Assembly: GCA_934167165.1 (NCBI GenBank)
Contig: CAKPKG010000039.1
Span: 1-8,418, forward strand
Length of the DNA: 8,418 nucleotides
Direction: 5' to 3'
Source of the DNA: an uncultured Clostridia bacterium
Lineage (GTDB): Bacteria > Bacillota > Clostridia > TANB77 > CAG-508
The first letter of the stretch is position 1; each line of letters starts with the position of its first letter. This document shows positions 1 to 6,726 of this stretch, piece by piece. Under the pieces are notes generated by a model. That model was not told where the DNA came from. It did not search any database and worked only from the letters and a program-made list of their open reading frames with translations. The position numbers and the translations under genes are program-made.

Positions 1-2331
1 ATTACTGGTAAAGTAAAAGATGTTAAAGATACAAAAATTGAAAATAATACAATTGGAAAAATTACAATAACAAATGCTGAGGGTGTTGATGTAACTAATT
101 GTTACTCTAATAAAGTAAAGGCTGCTGGCAAATTAACAGTAAATCCAATTACAACACCAATAGTTGTAAAAGCTGGTTCAGATAATAAAGTATATAATGG
201 TACTGAATTAACAAAAAATACTTATACATATACTGATGGTGTATTATTATCTGGTGATATGTTAGAAGCTACAATTACTGGTAGCCAAAAATTTGTAGGT
301 TCTTCAAATAATGCTGTAAGCAATGTTAAAGTAATGAGAAATGGTGAAGATATTACTTCTAACTATACAATGGGAACACATATAAATGGTGTACTTGAAG
401 TAACAAGAGCAGAACAACCTTTAGCAATTGCAGATCAATATGTAAGAGTTAATGGTTCTATAGAATTAAGTTATTTAGAACAATCAGTAACTGGAAATGT
501 AGGAAACATTGATTTTACTATTAAATCAGGAACAGCACTTACATATGATGCTATAAATGAAGAATATGTAGCAGGAGCTACTGAAGGTGATGTTGTAATG
601 ACTGTTACAGCAGTAAAAGTTGATCTTGGTGGAGATGGTACTCCTGAATGGAAAGAAACATCAAAAGATTTTACAGTTCATGTTGTAAATAAAACAGATG
701 TAAATATTTCAGGACTTTCTAATAATGAAACATTTACTTATGATGGAAATCCTAAAAAACCAACAGGAACAATTAGTGTTAATGCTGGAACAGTAAATGT
801 TAGTGATTTAGAAGTATTATACGAGGGAACTGGTTCTACAACATATAATAGTGCTACTGCACCAACAAATGCTGGAACTTATACAGTAACATATAAAGTA
901 CCAGATACTAATACAAATTATACAGGAACATTTAGTGTAGCATTCACTATTAAAAAAGCACAGCTTGAAAAAGTAACTTTAGTTAAAGATACTTTTGAAT
1001 ATACTGGCACAGATATAACTCCTACATTAAAAAATGTAAATGATAAAATAAAAATATCAGGAGTTACTACAAAAAAAGATGTGTCAACTAATATAATGTA
1101 TGCAGAACTTAAGGATACAGATAATTGTGAGTGGAAAGATTTTACAAATAATACAATTATATTATCTTGGACTATAAATCAAGCAACACCAGATTATACA
1201 GTACCAACAGGATTAACTTCTGTAAAAGGTAAAGTATTAGCAGATGTAGCATTACCAACAGGATTTACTTGGAATGCACCTGCAACAGTGTTAACTGTAG
1301 GAAAAACCAAATATAAAGCAACATTTACTCCAGTTGATACAACAAACTATAAAACAATAACTGATATTGATATTGAAGTTAATGTTAAAAATACATTTAA
1401 TGTAATAACATCAGTACCTGGTGGAAATGGAACTATTACTCCAAGCAAAATAGGGGTTATAGAAGAAAGTAAAGTAAAAATAACATTTACACCAAATACA
1501 GGATATATGATAGATAAAGTATTAGTAAATGGAATAGAAAAAACTGCAACTGGAAATGAAATAGAAATAACAGTAGATGAAGAAAAAACAGTAGAAGTAA
1601 GCTATAAGAAAATACCATTTACAATAACAGTAGAAGAAGTAACAGGAGCAACAGTAGATCCAGATGGAACTGTAACAGTAAGTTATGGAGATAACAAAGA
1701 CTTTACAATAACAGCAAACACAGGCTACAAACTAGTAAAAGTATTAGTAAATGATGTAGAAAAAGCATTAGATGGCAACACATTAAAATTAAAGAACATT
1801 ACATCAAATATGAAAATTAAAGTAGTAGTAGAAAAAATAGAATACAAAGTAATAGAAGGTGCAGAACAAACATATACAATAACAGAAGATACAGAAGCAA
1901 GATTTAGAATAGATGCAGATTATAGCCTATTTAATAACAAAGTATATGTAGATAATGTACTTGTAGATAGTTCAAATTATACAAGCAAAAGTGGAAGCAC
2001 AATAATTGTATTAAATAAAGATTATGTAGATACACTTGCAGTTGGAGAACATACATTAAAAGTAGCATTTGCAGATGGAGGAGAAGCAGAAACAACATTT
2101 ACAATAGCAAGAAAAGCTGAGGACAACAATAATAACGAAGACAACAACGAAAATAACAATGAAAACAATACTCCATCAAAACCAGAAAATAAAGAAGAAA
2201 TGAAAGACAAAGATAATGGTTCAAATCCAAAAACAGGCGATAATATAATACTTTATGTAGCAATGGCAAGTATTTCAATAATAGGACTTGGAGCAATAAT
2301 AATAGTTTCAAAAAAGAAGAAAATGAACTAA
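1..2331 (+). CDS. Cell-wall-anchored modular surface protein, C-terminal part (5' truncated)
   Basis: The frame is open from the first base of the window, so the true start and any signal peptide lie upstream; 776 residues are visible. Seen in order: the end of one MBG/Ig-like module (1-50); a YNGT-type module (51-136); an Ig-like stretch (137-239); a YDGNP/NAGTYTVTY module (240-320); a further YTG-type stretch (321-463); two InlB-type bacterial repeats with NTGY and KVLVN motifs (464-538, 539-613); an X2-like beta domain (614-703); an Asn/Glu-rich linker (706-741); NPKTG (742-746); a hydrophobic helix (about 749-768); and a KKKK tail. This is the layout of a sortase substrate covalently linked to peptidoglycan, here with Asn instead of Leu in the LPXTG motif. 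The modules suggest a stalk or adhesin; no enzyme domain is visible, and the ligand cannot be inferred. Codon choice changes along the gene, from many T-ending codons to mostly A-ending codons after about 1400. Confidence 0.9.
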   Translation: MTGKVKDVKDTKIENNTIGKITITNAEGVDVTNCYSNKVKAAGKLTVNPITTPIVVKAGSDNKVYNGTELTKNTYTYTDGVLLSGDMLEATITGSQKFVGSSNNAVSNVKVMRNGEDITSNYTMGTHINGVLEVTRAEQPLAIADQYVRVNGSIELSYLEQSVTGNVGNIDFTIKSGTALTYDAINEEYVAGATEGDVVMTVTAVKVDLGGDGTPEWKETSKDFTVHVVNKTDVNISGLSNNETFTYDGNPKKPTGTISVNAGTVNVSDLEVLYEGTGSTTYNSATAPTNAGTYTVTYKVPDTNTNYTGTFSVAFTIKKAQLEKVTLVKDTFEYTGTDITPTLKNVNDKIKISGVTTKKDVSTNIMYAELKDTDNCEWKDFTNNTIILSWTINQATPDYTVPTGLTSVKGKVLADVALPTGFTWNAPATVLTVGKTKYKATFTPVDTTNYKTITDIDIEVNVKNTFNVITSVPGGNGTITPSKIGVIEESKVKITFTPNTGYMIDKVLVNGIEKTATGNEIEITVDEEKTVEVSYKKIPFTITVEEVTGATVDPDGTVTVSYGDNKDFTITANTGYKLVKVLVNDVEKALDGNTLKLKNITSNMKIKVVVEKIEYKVIEGAEQTYTITEDTEARFRIDADYSLFNNKVYVDNVLVDSSNYTSKSGSTIIVLNKDYVDTLAVGEHTLKVAFADGGEAETTFTIARKAEDNNNNEDNNENNNENNTPSKPENKEEMKDKDNGSNPKTGDNIILYVAMASISIIGLGAIIIVSKKKKMN
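1516..1753 (+). repeat. Internal repeat of the InlB-type modules
   Basis: The 16-mer AAAGTATTAGTAAATG occurs exactly at 1516-1531 and 1738-1753, in the same reading frame, 222 bases apart. It encodes the KVLVN core of the two neighbouring InlB-type modules, each preceded by NTGY. The flanking bases are similar but diverged. This is module duplication within the surface protein gene, not a mobile repeat. Confidence 0.8.
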
Positions 2332-2340
2332 AATACTACA

Positions 2341-2374
2341 TAAAAGAGGACTAGACCTTTCTAGTTCTCTTTTA
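2341..2374 (+). terminator. Hairpin terminator after the surface protein gene
   Basis: A 15-bp stem with one G-T pair is formed by 2341-2355 and 2360-2374, with the 4-base loop CCTT. The core GAGGACTAGA/TCTAGTTCTC is followed by TTTT, which can also pair with the upstream AAAA. The U run is short (four), so termination may be incomplete. The next start codon is only 20 bases beyond the hairpin, and no promoter is visible between them. Confidence 0.75.
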
Positions 2375-2394
2375 AAAATAAAGGGAGCGATTAT

Positions 2395-2898
2395 ATGGCA
2401 GGAAAAAGAGCTAAAACTAAAAAGAGAGTAAAGCTAAATAAAAAGCAGTTAAGTACCATAGGTGTTCTAATATTGATAATAGCTGTTATATTTATAATTA
2501 TAATGATATTCAAACCTGTTAATGTAGGAAAAATAAACAAAGAAGGTAAAGCAGAATATATAGAACGAGTTGTAAATGTAACAAAATATCCAAATAAAAA
2601 AATTGTAGAATTTAAAAATGACTATGAACTAATAGATAATGGAATAATAACAACTGAAATCTATGAGAAATTAAAAAATAATGATAATATCTACAATCTA
2701 ACTGTGACAGAATACTTAAGATTAGGAGATATATCATCAAAAGAAAGCTACAATATAAACAAAGCAATACAAACAGGAGTAGTAAAAGAGAACACAATAT
2801 ATGCAGATTATTTTGCAAAAACTTGTGGATTTAAAAACAAAAAAGAGTTATTAAAATATACAAAAGCTGTATTTAAACTAGCTGATAAAGAAAAATAG
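2395..2898 (+). CDS. Small single-pass membrane protein of unknown function
   Basis: This 167-residue protein starts at an ATG preceded by AAAGGGAG, 7 bases upstream. The first 19 residues carry many Lys and Arg. One strongly hydrophobic helix follows (about 21-39), then a hydrophilic, Asn/Lys/Tyr-rich domain of about 125 residues. By the positive-inside rule the N-terminus should be cytoplasmic and the main domain extracellular; the protein is anchored, as there is no evident cleavage site. I do not recognise the family. There is no lipobox, sortase motif or known catalytic motif, and only one Cys (in KTCGFKN). It lies 20 bases after the terminator-like hairpin of the surface protein gene, so it may be expressed by read-through and may be functionally linked to that gene; this link is inference. 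Codon use resembles that of its neighbours, and the length and RBS support a real gene. Confidence 0.8.
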   Translation: MAGKRAKTKKRVKLNKKQLSTIGVLILIIAVIFIIIMIFKPVNVGKINKEGKAEYIERVVNVTKYPNKKIVEFKNDYELIDNGIITTEIYEKLKNNDNIYNLTVTEYLRLGDISSKESYNINKAIQTGVVKENTIYADYFAKTCGFKNKKELLKYTKAVFKLADKEK

Positions 2899-2925
2899 AA
2901 ATAAAATTAGATTGTATTTTGTGTT

Positions 2926-2953
2926 TTGAGATGATGAATAAAAATGGTATACT
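2926..2953 (+). promoter_or_regulatory. Promoter P1 upstream of the M50 protease operon
   Basis: TTGAGA (2926-2931), a 16-base spacer and TATACT (2948-2953), with TGG directly before the -10 box (extended -10). This fits a SigA-type promoter. It starts 28 bases after the stop codon of the small membrane protein gene. Confidence 0.6.
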
Positions 2954-2977
2954 AGCAAAAATACTACTTGTAAACAA

Positions 2978-3006
2978 TTGAAATTTTTTTAAAAATGTGG
3001 TATAGT
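2978..3006 (+). promoter_or_regulatory. Promoter P2 upstream of the M50 protease operon
   Basis: TTGAAA (2978-2983), a 17-base spacer containing a T run, and TATAGT (3001-3006), again with TGG before the -10 box. It is the better placed of the two tandem promoters. It predicts a leader of about 170 bases before the start codon at 3182. Confidence 0.7.
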
Positions 3007-3120
3007 ATGAAAGGTAAAAAAATTAGATAATTTAAATATTTATTGTTTAATAAAATTTAATGAGATTTAATAAATTTTGTGGGGTAGCATTGAAAAAGCA
3101 TTTTTTGATTTGTTTAAAAA

Positions 3121-3148
3121 TATATGCTTAATATATATGGAGCATATA
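3121..3148 (+). other. Inverted repeat in the leader of the M50 protease gene
   Basis: TATATGCT (3121-3128) and AGCATATA (3141-3148) are exact inverted repeats separated by 12 bases, ending 33 bases before the start codon. The sequence is AT-rich and no U run follows, so it is not a terminator. It could be a protein-binding site or a weak leader hairpin. The rest of the leader (about 3013-3120) is AT-rich, with no recognised element. Confidence 0.4.
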
Positions 3149-3181
3149 ACAAATTGAATAGGGATGAGAAAAGAGGAAAAT

Positions 3182-3922
3182 ATGTTTAACTTTTCGTTAG
3201 ATAAAAGAACAATTACTATAATTTTAGTTGTTATGCTAGCTTTATGGTTAGTAAGTAGTGGAACAGCAGGAATTTTAAATTTACTATTGACTATACCAGG
3301 TGTATTAATAGCAATTACATTTCATGAGTTTGCTCATGCATGGATGGCTGTTAAGTTAGGTGATAATACACCAAAAGCACAAGGAAGACTTAGCTTAAAT
3401 CCATTTAGCCACATGGACCCAATAGGCTTTGTGTTTTTAATTGTAGCAGGATTTGGCTGGGGTAAACCAGTAGAAATAGATCCAAGGAATTTTAATGGAA
3501 AATATTCTTTATCAAAAGCAGAAGCAATAGTTGCAGCGGCAGGACCTATAATGAATTTTATTTTAGCATTTGTGTTTATGATTTTGTATTATGCTTTGTT
3601 TGTTGCAACAAATGCTTTAGGAGCACTTTCATTACAATGGCAACAAATAATAAATTATATGTTGATTTATATAGTAAGTATTAATATAGGATTAGGGGTA
3701 TTTAACTTAATTCCATTACCACCACTAGATGGTTCAAAAGTATTAATGCACTTTTTACCATCAAAAGGAAAAGAATGGTTTTATAATAACCAACATATAT
3801 TTTATATAGTATTTTTGCTAATTTGGGTAACAGGTTTATCAAGTGTAATATTGCAACCTATTTTTGGAGCCGTATTTAACGGCATGAATTGGATTGTAGC
3901 AAAGCTGTTTAGACTGTTTTAA
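3182..3922 (+). CDS. Site-2-type intramembrane metalloprotease, family M50 (YwhC-like)
   Basis: A 246-residue polytopic membrane protein. The zinc motif HEFAH (residues 48-52) lies in a hydrophobic helix and is followed by KLGD and GRLSLNP. The second family motif, NLIPLPPLDG (175-184), supplies the third metal ligand, Asp183. About six hydrophobic segments are visible (10-27, 31-52, 81-94, 115-142, 155-178, 205-232). The compact form without a PDZ domain matches the YwhC/Rip-like group of M50 proteases, which cut membrane-embedded substrates; the substrate here is unknown. The ATG at 3182 was chosen because AGAGG lies 5 bases upstream; an in-frame ATG at 3164 would add six charged residues but has its AGGG almost touching the start codon. 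It is the first gene of a probable operon with tsaD and the phosphohydrolase, driven by P1 and P2. SpoIVFB is a relative, but nothing here points to a sporulation role. Confidence 0.92.
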   Translation: MFNFSLDKRTITIILVVMLALWLVSSGTAGILNLLLTIPGVLIAITFHEFAHAWMAVKLGDNTPKAQGRLSLNPFSHMDPIGFVFLIVAGFGWGKPVEIDPRNFNGKYSLSKAEAIVAAAGPIMNFILAFVFMILYYALFVATNALGALSLQWQQIINYMLIYIVSINIGLGVFNLIPLPPLDGSKVLMHFLPSKGKEWFYNNQHIFYIVFLLIWVTGLSSVILQPIFGAVFNGMNWIVAKLFRLF

Positions 3923-3937
3923 TTAATATAGAATATA

Positions 3938-3963
3938 ATTTACACGAAGTGTGAAATGCAGAG
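3938..3963 (+). repeat. Short dispersed repeat, copy 1 (CACGAA type)
   Basis: ATTTACACGAAGTGTGAAAT followed by GCAGAG lies 15 bases after the stop codon of the M50 gene. It contains a small hairpin (TTTACAC-GAA-GTGTGAA, with one G-T pair). A close relative is found at 8279-8303: with one base gap, the two share ATTT, CACGAA, TGTGAA and TGC. The rest of the 70-base gap before tsaD holds only its RBS, AAGGAAA (3979-3985). Confidence 0.45.
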
Positions 3964-3992
3964 TAAAAAAATATAATTAAGGAAATGAAAAA

Positions 3993-5022
3993 ATGAAAGA
4001 TGTATTAACTTTAGGAATAGAATCAAGTTGTGACGAAACTTCCGTATCAATTGTAAAAAATGGTAGGGAAGTTCTTTCTAATGTAATAAATTCACAAATA
4101 GATATACACACAATTTATGGAGGGGTAGTACCGGAAATTGCATCAAGATGCCATACAGAAGTTATTAATCAAATAACTAAACAAGCTTTTAAAGAAGCAA
4201 ATTGCACGATGAATGACATAGATGTTATATCTTGCACATATGGACCAGGCTTAGTTGGCGCATTATTGATAGGAGTTTCTTATGCAAAAGGTCTTGCATT
4301 TGCAAACAATAAACCATTAGTAGGAGTAAATCACATAGAGGGACATATTGCAGCAAATTATATAACACATAAAGAACTAAAACCACCTTTTTTATGCTTA
4401 ATGATGTCAGGAGGAAATACTCAAATCGTACATGTAAAAGATTATTGTGCATTTGAAGTCTTAGGCAGAACAAGGGATGACGCAATAGGAGAAGCTTTTG
4501 ATAAAGTAGCAAGAGTAGTAGAGCTTCGGTTATCCAGGAGGACCAAAAGTAGATAAGCTTGCAAAACAAGGACAAGCAAATATAGAATTACCAAAAACGC
4601 ATTTCGATAATATGGATTTTAGTTTTAGTGGAATAAAAACAGCTGTTATAAATCTAAATCACAAAAATCCTAATATAAATAAAGCAGATTTGTGTGCAAG
4701 CTTCGAAAAAACAGTTACAGAAATACTAATAGAGAATGTAAAAAAATCAATAGATTATATTAAAAATACTGTAGGAACGGGCGAGCATGCTTGTTCACCA
4801 AATTATCCAATTAAATTAGTTTTAGCAGGAGGAGTGTCAGCAAACTCATATATAAGAGATGCCTTTACAAAACTAGAAGAAGATGGAATACAAATATATA
4901 TGCCAGATTTGAAATTATGTACAGATAATGCGGCAATGATAGCTTCAGCAGGATATTATAATTATTTAGAGGGAAACTTATCAGATTTTACATTAAATGC
5001 AGTTCCAAACTTAAAATTGTAA
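3993..5022 (+). CDS. tsaD: tRNA threonylcarbamoyladenosine synthase subunit TsaD, interrupted by a frameshift
   Basis: TsaD (Gcp/YgjD, Kae1 family) transfers the threonylcarbamoyl group to A37 of ANN-decoding tRNAs in the cytoplasm, working with TsaB and TsaE, which are not in this window. The N-terminal part (3993-4526) has ESSCDET (10-16), PEIASR, GPGLVGALL, the metal ligands His114 and His118 in NHIEGHIAAN, MSGGNT (138-143) and RDDAIGEAFDKVARV (161-175). In frame, it then runs into ELRLSRRTKSR and stops at 4554-4556. From 4528 the +1 frame continues the family sequence with GYPGGPKVDKLA, FSFSGIKTA, LAGGVSAN and CTDNAAMIA, to the stop at 5020-5022. Dropping C4527 gives ELGYPGGP and a 342-residue protein, the usual length. 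The RBS is AAGGAAA, 7 bases before ATG. The C-terminal part has no start codon with its own RBS. TsaD is essential in most bacteria, so a base error is the first explanation. Residues around VGTGEHACSP look like an insertion. Confidence 0.93.
4521..4530 (+). other. Frameshift point in tsaD
   Basis: In the upstream frame the codons are GAG CTT CGG T; the family sequence resumes with GGT at 4528. One base is therefore extra, most simply C4527. CTT-CGG-T has the form of known +1 shift sites (CTT-TGA-C in prfB, CTT-AGG-C in Ty1): a Leu CTT codon before a slow or stop codon. CGG is absent, in frame, from the other plus-strand genes here. No strong Shine-Dalgarno stimulator lies just upstream; the AGGAGG at 4536-4541 is downstream and simply encodes the conserved PGGP region. 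Confidence 0.75.
4771..4799 (+). repeat. GC-rich palindromic stretch inside tsaD
   Basis: GGGCGAGC (4779-4786), the spacer AT, and GCTTGTTC (4789-4796) can pair fully in RNA if G-U pairs are allowed; the core AGCATGCT is a perfect palindrome. About 17 of 29 bases are G or C, against about 30% around it. In frame it codes for VGTGEHACSP between the conserved helix and IKLVLAGGV, where I would expect only a short loop. It looks like a short palindromic element inserted in frame, but no second copy is present in this window. Confidence 0.45.
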
Positions 5023-5094
5023 TTAAAAAGAAATACATTCTGCACTTTAAATAGAAAAGATAATTAATATATTAAACGATGAAGGAGGAAAGCC

Positions 5095-5796
5095 ATGGCA
5101 ATATATGCAATATCAGATTTACATTTATCTTTTGGAAACAATAAACCAATGGATATATTTGGTGTAAATTGGGAAAACCATACAGAAAAAATAAAAACAG
5201 ATTGGTTAAAAAAAGTAAAAAATGATGATTTAGTGCTATTGCCAGGGGATTTTTCGTGGGCAATGTATTTACAAGATACATATCAAGATTTTGAATATTT
5301 AAATAAATTGCCAGGAAAAAAACTTCTATTAAAAGGAAACCATGATTATTGGTGGACAACGTTAAAAAAAATGAGAAAATATTTGGAACAAAATGAATTT
5401 AAAGATATAGACTTTATACATAATAATAGTTTTTTGTGGGACGATAAAATAATAGTAGGAACAAGAGGGTGGCAAGATGATGACAATGCTCAAGACAAAA
5501 AAATATTAAAAAGAGAAAATATAAGATTAGAATTGTCTATAAAAGATGGAATAGAAAAATATGGAGAAGATAAAGAAATTATAGTGTGTATGCACTATCC
5601 ACCATTTAATAATTATGAAGAAAACTGCCTAAATTTAATTTCAACAATGAAAAAGTACAATGTAAAAACATGTATATATGGCCATTTGCATGGAGAAGCA
5701 GGGAAAGAAGCTAAACAGGGTGAAATAAAAGGAATAAATTTTAAATTAGTAAGTTGTGATCAAGTTAAGTTTGAATTACAAAAAATATATAAATAA
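5095..5796 (+). CDS. Calcineurin-like metallophosphoesterase (predicted phosphohydrolase)
   Basis: This 233-residue protein has the complete metallophosphoesterase signature: DLH (Asp8, His10), GD (Gly51-Asp52), GNHD (81-84), the histidine of MHYPP (His167) and GHLHG (196-200). These residues hold a two-metal centre that hydrolyses phosphoesters. The opening MAIYAISDLHLS, the GDFSWAM and GNHDYWW motifs and the length fit the Icc-like predicted phosphohydrolases (COG1768 type); the natural substrate is not known. There is no signal peptide or membrane segment, so it should be cytoplasmic. The start is firm: AAGGAGGA (5082-5089) lies 5 bases upstream. It is the last gene of the probable operon, 72 bases after tsaD. 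That gap holds AT-rich sequence with no terminator, and the gene ends in a strong bidirectional terminator. Nothing directly ties it to tRNA modification beyond the shared operon. Confidence 0.9.
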   Translation: MAIYAISDLHLSFGNNKPMDIFGVNWENHTEKIKTDWLKKVKNDDLVLLPGDFSWAMYLQDTYQDFEYLNKLPGKKLLLKGNHDYWWTTLKKMRKYLEQNEFKDIDFIHNNSFLWDDKIIVGTRGWQDDDNAQDKKILKRENIRLELSIKDGIEKYGEDKEIIVCMHYPPFNNYEENCLNLISTMKKYNVKTCIYGHLHGEAGKEAKQGEIKGINFKLVSCDQVKFELQKIYK

Positions 5797-5836
5797 AGAA
5801 AAAATGTATGAGAGTAGCCTCATACATTTTTTCTTT
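5795..5836. terminator. Bidirectional terminator between convergent genes
   Basis: AAAGAAAAAATGTATGAG (5795-5812) and its exact reverse complement (5819-5836) form an 18-bp stem with the 6-base loop AGTAGC. A TTTTTT run lies in the 3' arm on the plus strand and, through the A run, also on the minus strand, so it can end both the phosphohydrolase and the S1-protein transcripts. A second inverted repeat, CTTTGTT-AC-AACAAAG (5833-5848), overlaps its edge and spans the S1 gene stop codon. Confidence 0.92.
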
Positions 5837-5837
5837 G

Positions 5838-6701
5838 TTACAACAAAGCAAGTTTGAAATGCGATGGATCGCCATTCTTCAAAGCTTTTATTGAAAAGAA
5901 ATATTTTTCATTTTGCTTTATTGAGCGAGCTGGAAGTTTATTGTTTTCATTTGAAATAATAAACCAATTTCCATCAACACCATTACATTGTGCAACATGG
6001 AGTCCAAAACCAGCATTTAGAATCCCAGACTGATTTGGATTCAACTCAATGAATATGCCAGAAGAATTTTCCAACATAGAGCCGACCCTTCCTTCAACAA
6101 CATCGCCAACCTTAAAATTTTGGTAGGGAATAGTTGATTTATAACTGACTATAAATTTTCCATACACATTTTGACATAAAATATGTACAGGAATATAGTC
6201 AATTCCTTCGAAGGAAGTTGAAGTATCAACATATGAGGTTGATATTTCTTTATATGGAATCAAAGCCTGTATGCCTGAGCCAATGTCAACAAAGACAGAT
6301 GACTCCGATATGCCTGTTTTGTGTGCAAAGATTGTTTTAGAAGTACCTTCAAGACTTGAAAAATACGATAAAGCATCTTCCATAGTTTTCTTCCTTGACA
6401 ACTGAAAAAGATTTGTATCATTGGAATAATCCGTAATTTCAGCTGTAAGCAAGTGACCTTTCATAAAGAATGGAGAAAGAGCTTTGTAATTTATTTCTCC
6501 TAAGTCATAGATGCTTAACTCATTTAAAGGAATAGTTCCATAAAATGAGTTTCCAATGAAAACCTCCATTTCATTTTTGGAATAATCGTAGTGTGTAGGT
6601 AAACAACTGATGGTTTTACCAACATAGCACTTTGGATCAAGTGAAGGGTCCAAAATTGTTAATTGGTTCCGGCCTTCTGGTAAAAAAAATTGTGTGTTCA
6701 T
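5838..6701 (-). CDS. Protein with three S1-like RNA-binding domains
   Basis: A 287-residue cytoplasmic protein with no membrane segment. Three S1/OB-fold-like units can be traced: about 25-105, ending in the S1-typical LSRKK; about 120-187, with the VFVDIGSGIQALIPYKEIS core; and about 196-280, starting FKVGDVVEGRV and containing GIFIELNPNQSGIL. The second and third are clear, the first diverged. S1 domains bind single-stranded RNA, so a role in translation or RNA turnover is plausible. It is far shorter than six-domain ribosomal protein S1, and the sequence does not resemble CvfB/YitL as I know it, so I give no symbol. The start is supported by AAGGAGGT (6718-6711), 9 bases before the ATG. 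It is the only complete minus-strand gene, has its own promoter, and is divergent from tig. Its codons are more varied than in the plus-strand genes (TCG, GGC, CGG, CGC, many T-ending). This may reflect strand asymmetry or a different origin. Confidence 0.85.
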   Translation of the reverse strand: MNTQFFLPEGRNQLTILDPSLDPKCYVGKTISCLPTHYDYSKNEMEVFIGNSFYGTIPLNELSIYDLGEINYKALSPFFMKGHLLTAEITDYSNDTNLFQLSRKKTMEDALSYFSSLEGTSKTIFAHKTGISESSVFVDIGSGIQALIPYKEISTSYVDTSTSFEGIDYIPVHILCQNVYGKFIVSYKSTIPYQNFKVGDVVEGRVGSMLENSSGIFIELNPNQSGILNAGFGLHVAQCNGVDGNWFIISNENNKLPARSIKQNEKYFFSIKALKNGDPSHFKLALL

Positions 6702-6726
6702 TAAGTTTAAACCTCCTTAAAATATA

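Noticed and set aside
259..261. ATG at 259 as the start of the surface protein
   Set aside because: The same frame is open back to base 1 and encodes matching module sequence; there is no RBS or signal peptide at this ATG.
2022..2311. Minus-strand open frames over the surface protein tail, and others at 2612-2818, 4225-4575, 5072-5359 and 7482-7897
   Set aside because: They are low-complexity Leu/Ser/Phe-rich shadows of the A-rich coding strand, without RBS or recognisable domains.
3164..3166. ATG at 3164 as the start of the M50 protease
   Set aside because: Its AGGG is almost adjacent to the start codon; the ATG at 3182 has AGAGG at proper distance and gives a typical N-terminus.
3934..3939. 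TATAAT upstream of tsaD as a promoter
   Set aside because: No acceptable -35 box 16-18 bases upstream and no TGn; the AT-rich background makes chance likely.
4536..4541. AGGAGG inside tsaD as an RBS for re-initiation
   Set aside because: No start codon of the required frame follows at usable distance; the hexamer falls in the codons of the conserved PGGP motif.
4612..5022. Separate gene starting at ATG 4612
   Set aside because: It is the C-terminal part of TsaD; family sequence extends upstream of the ATG in the same frame to 4528, and there is no RBS.
3182..5796. A new defence or signalling system made of protease, TsaD and phosphohydrolase
   Set aside because: All three are common housekeeping families; beyond the shared operon nothing in the sequence links them in such a system.
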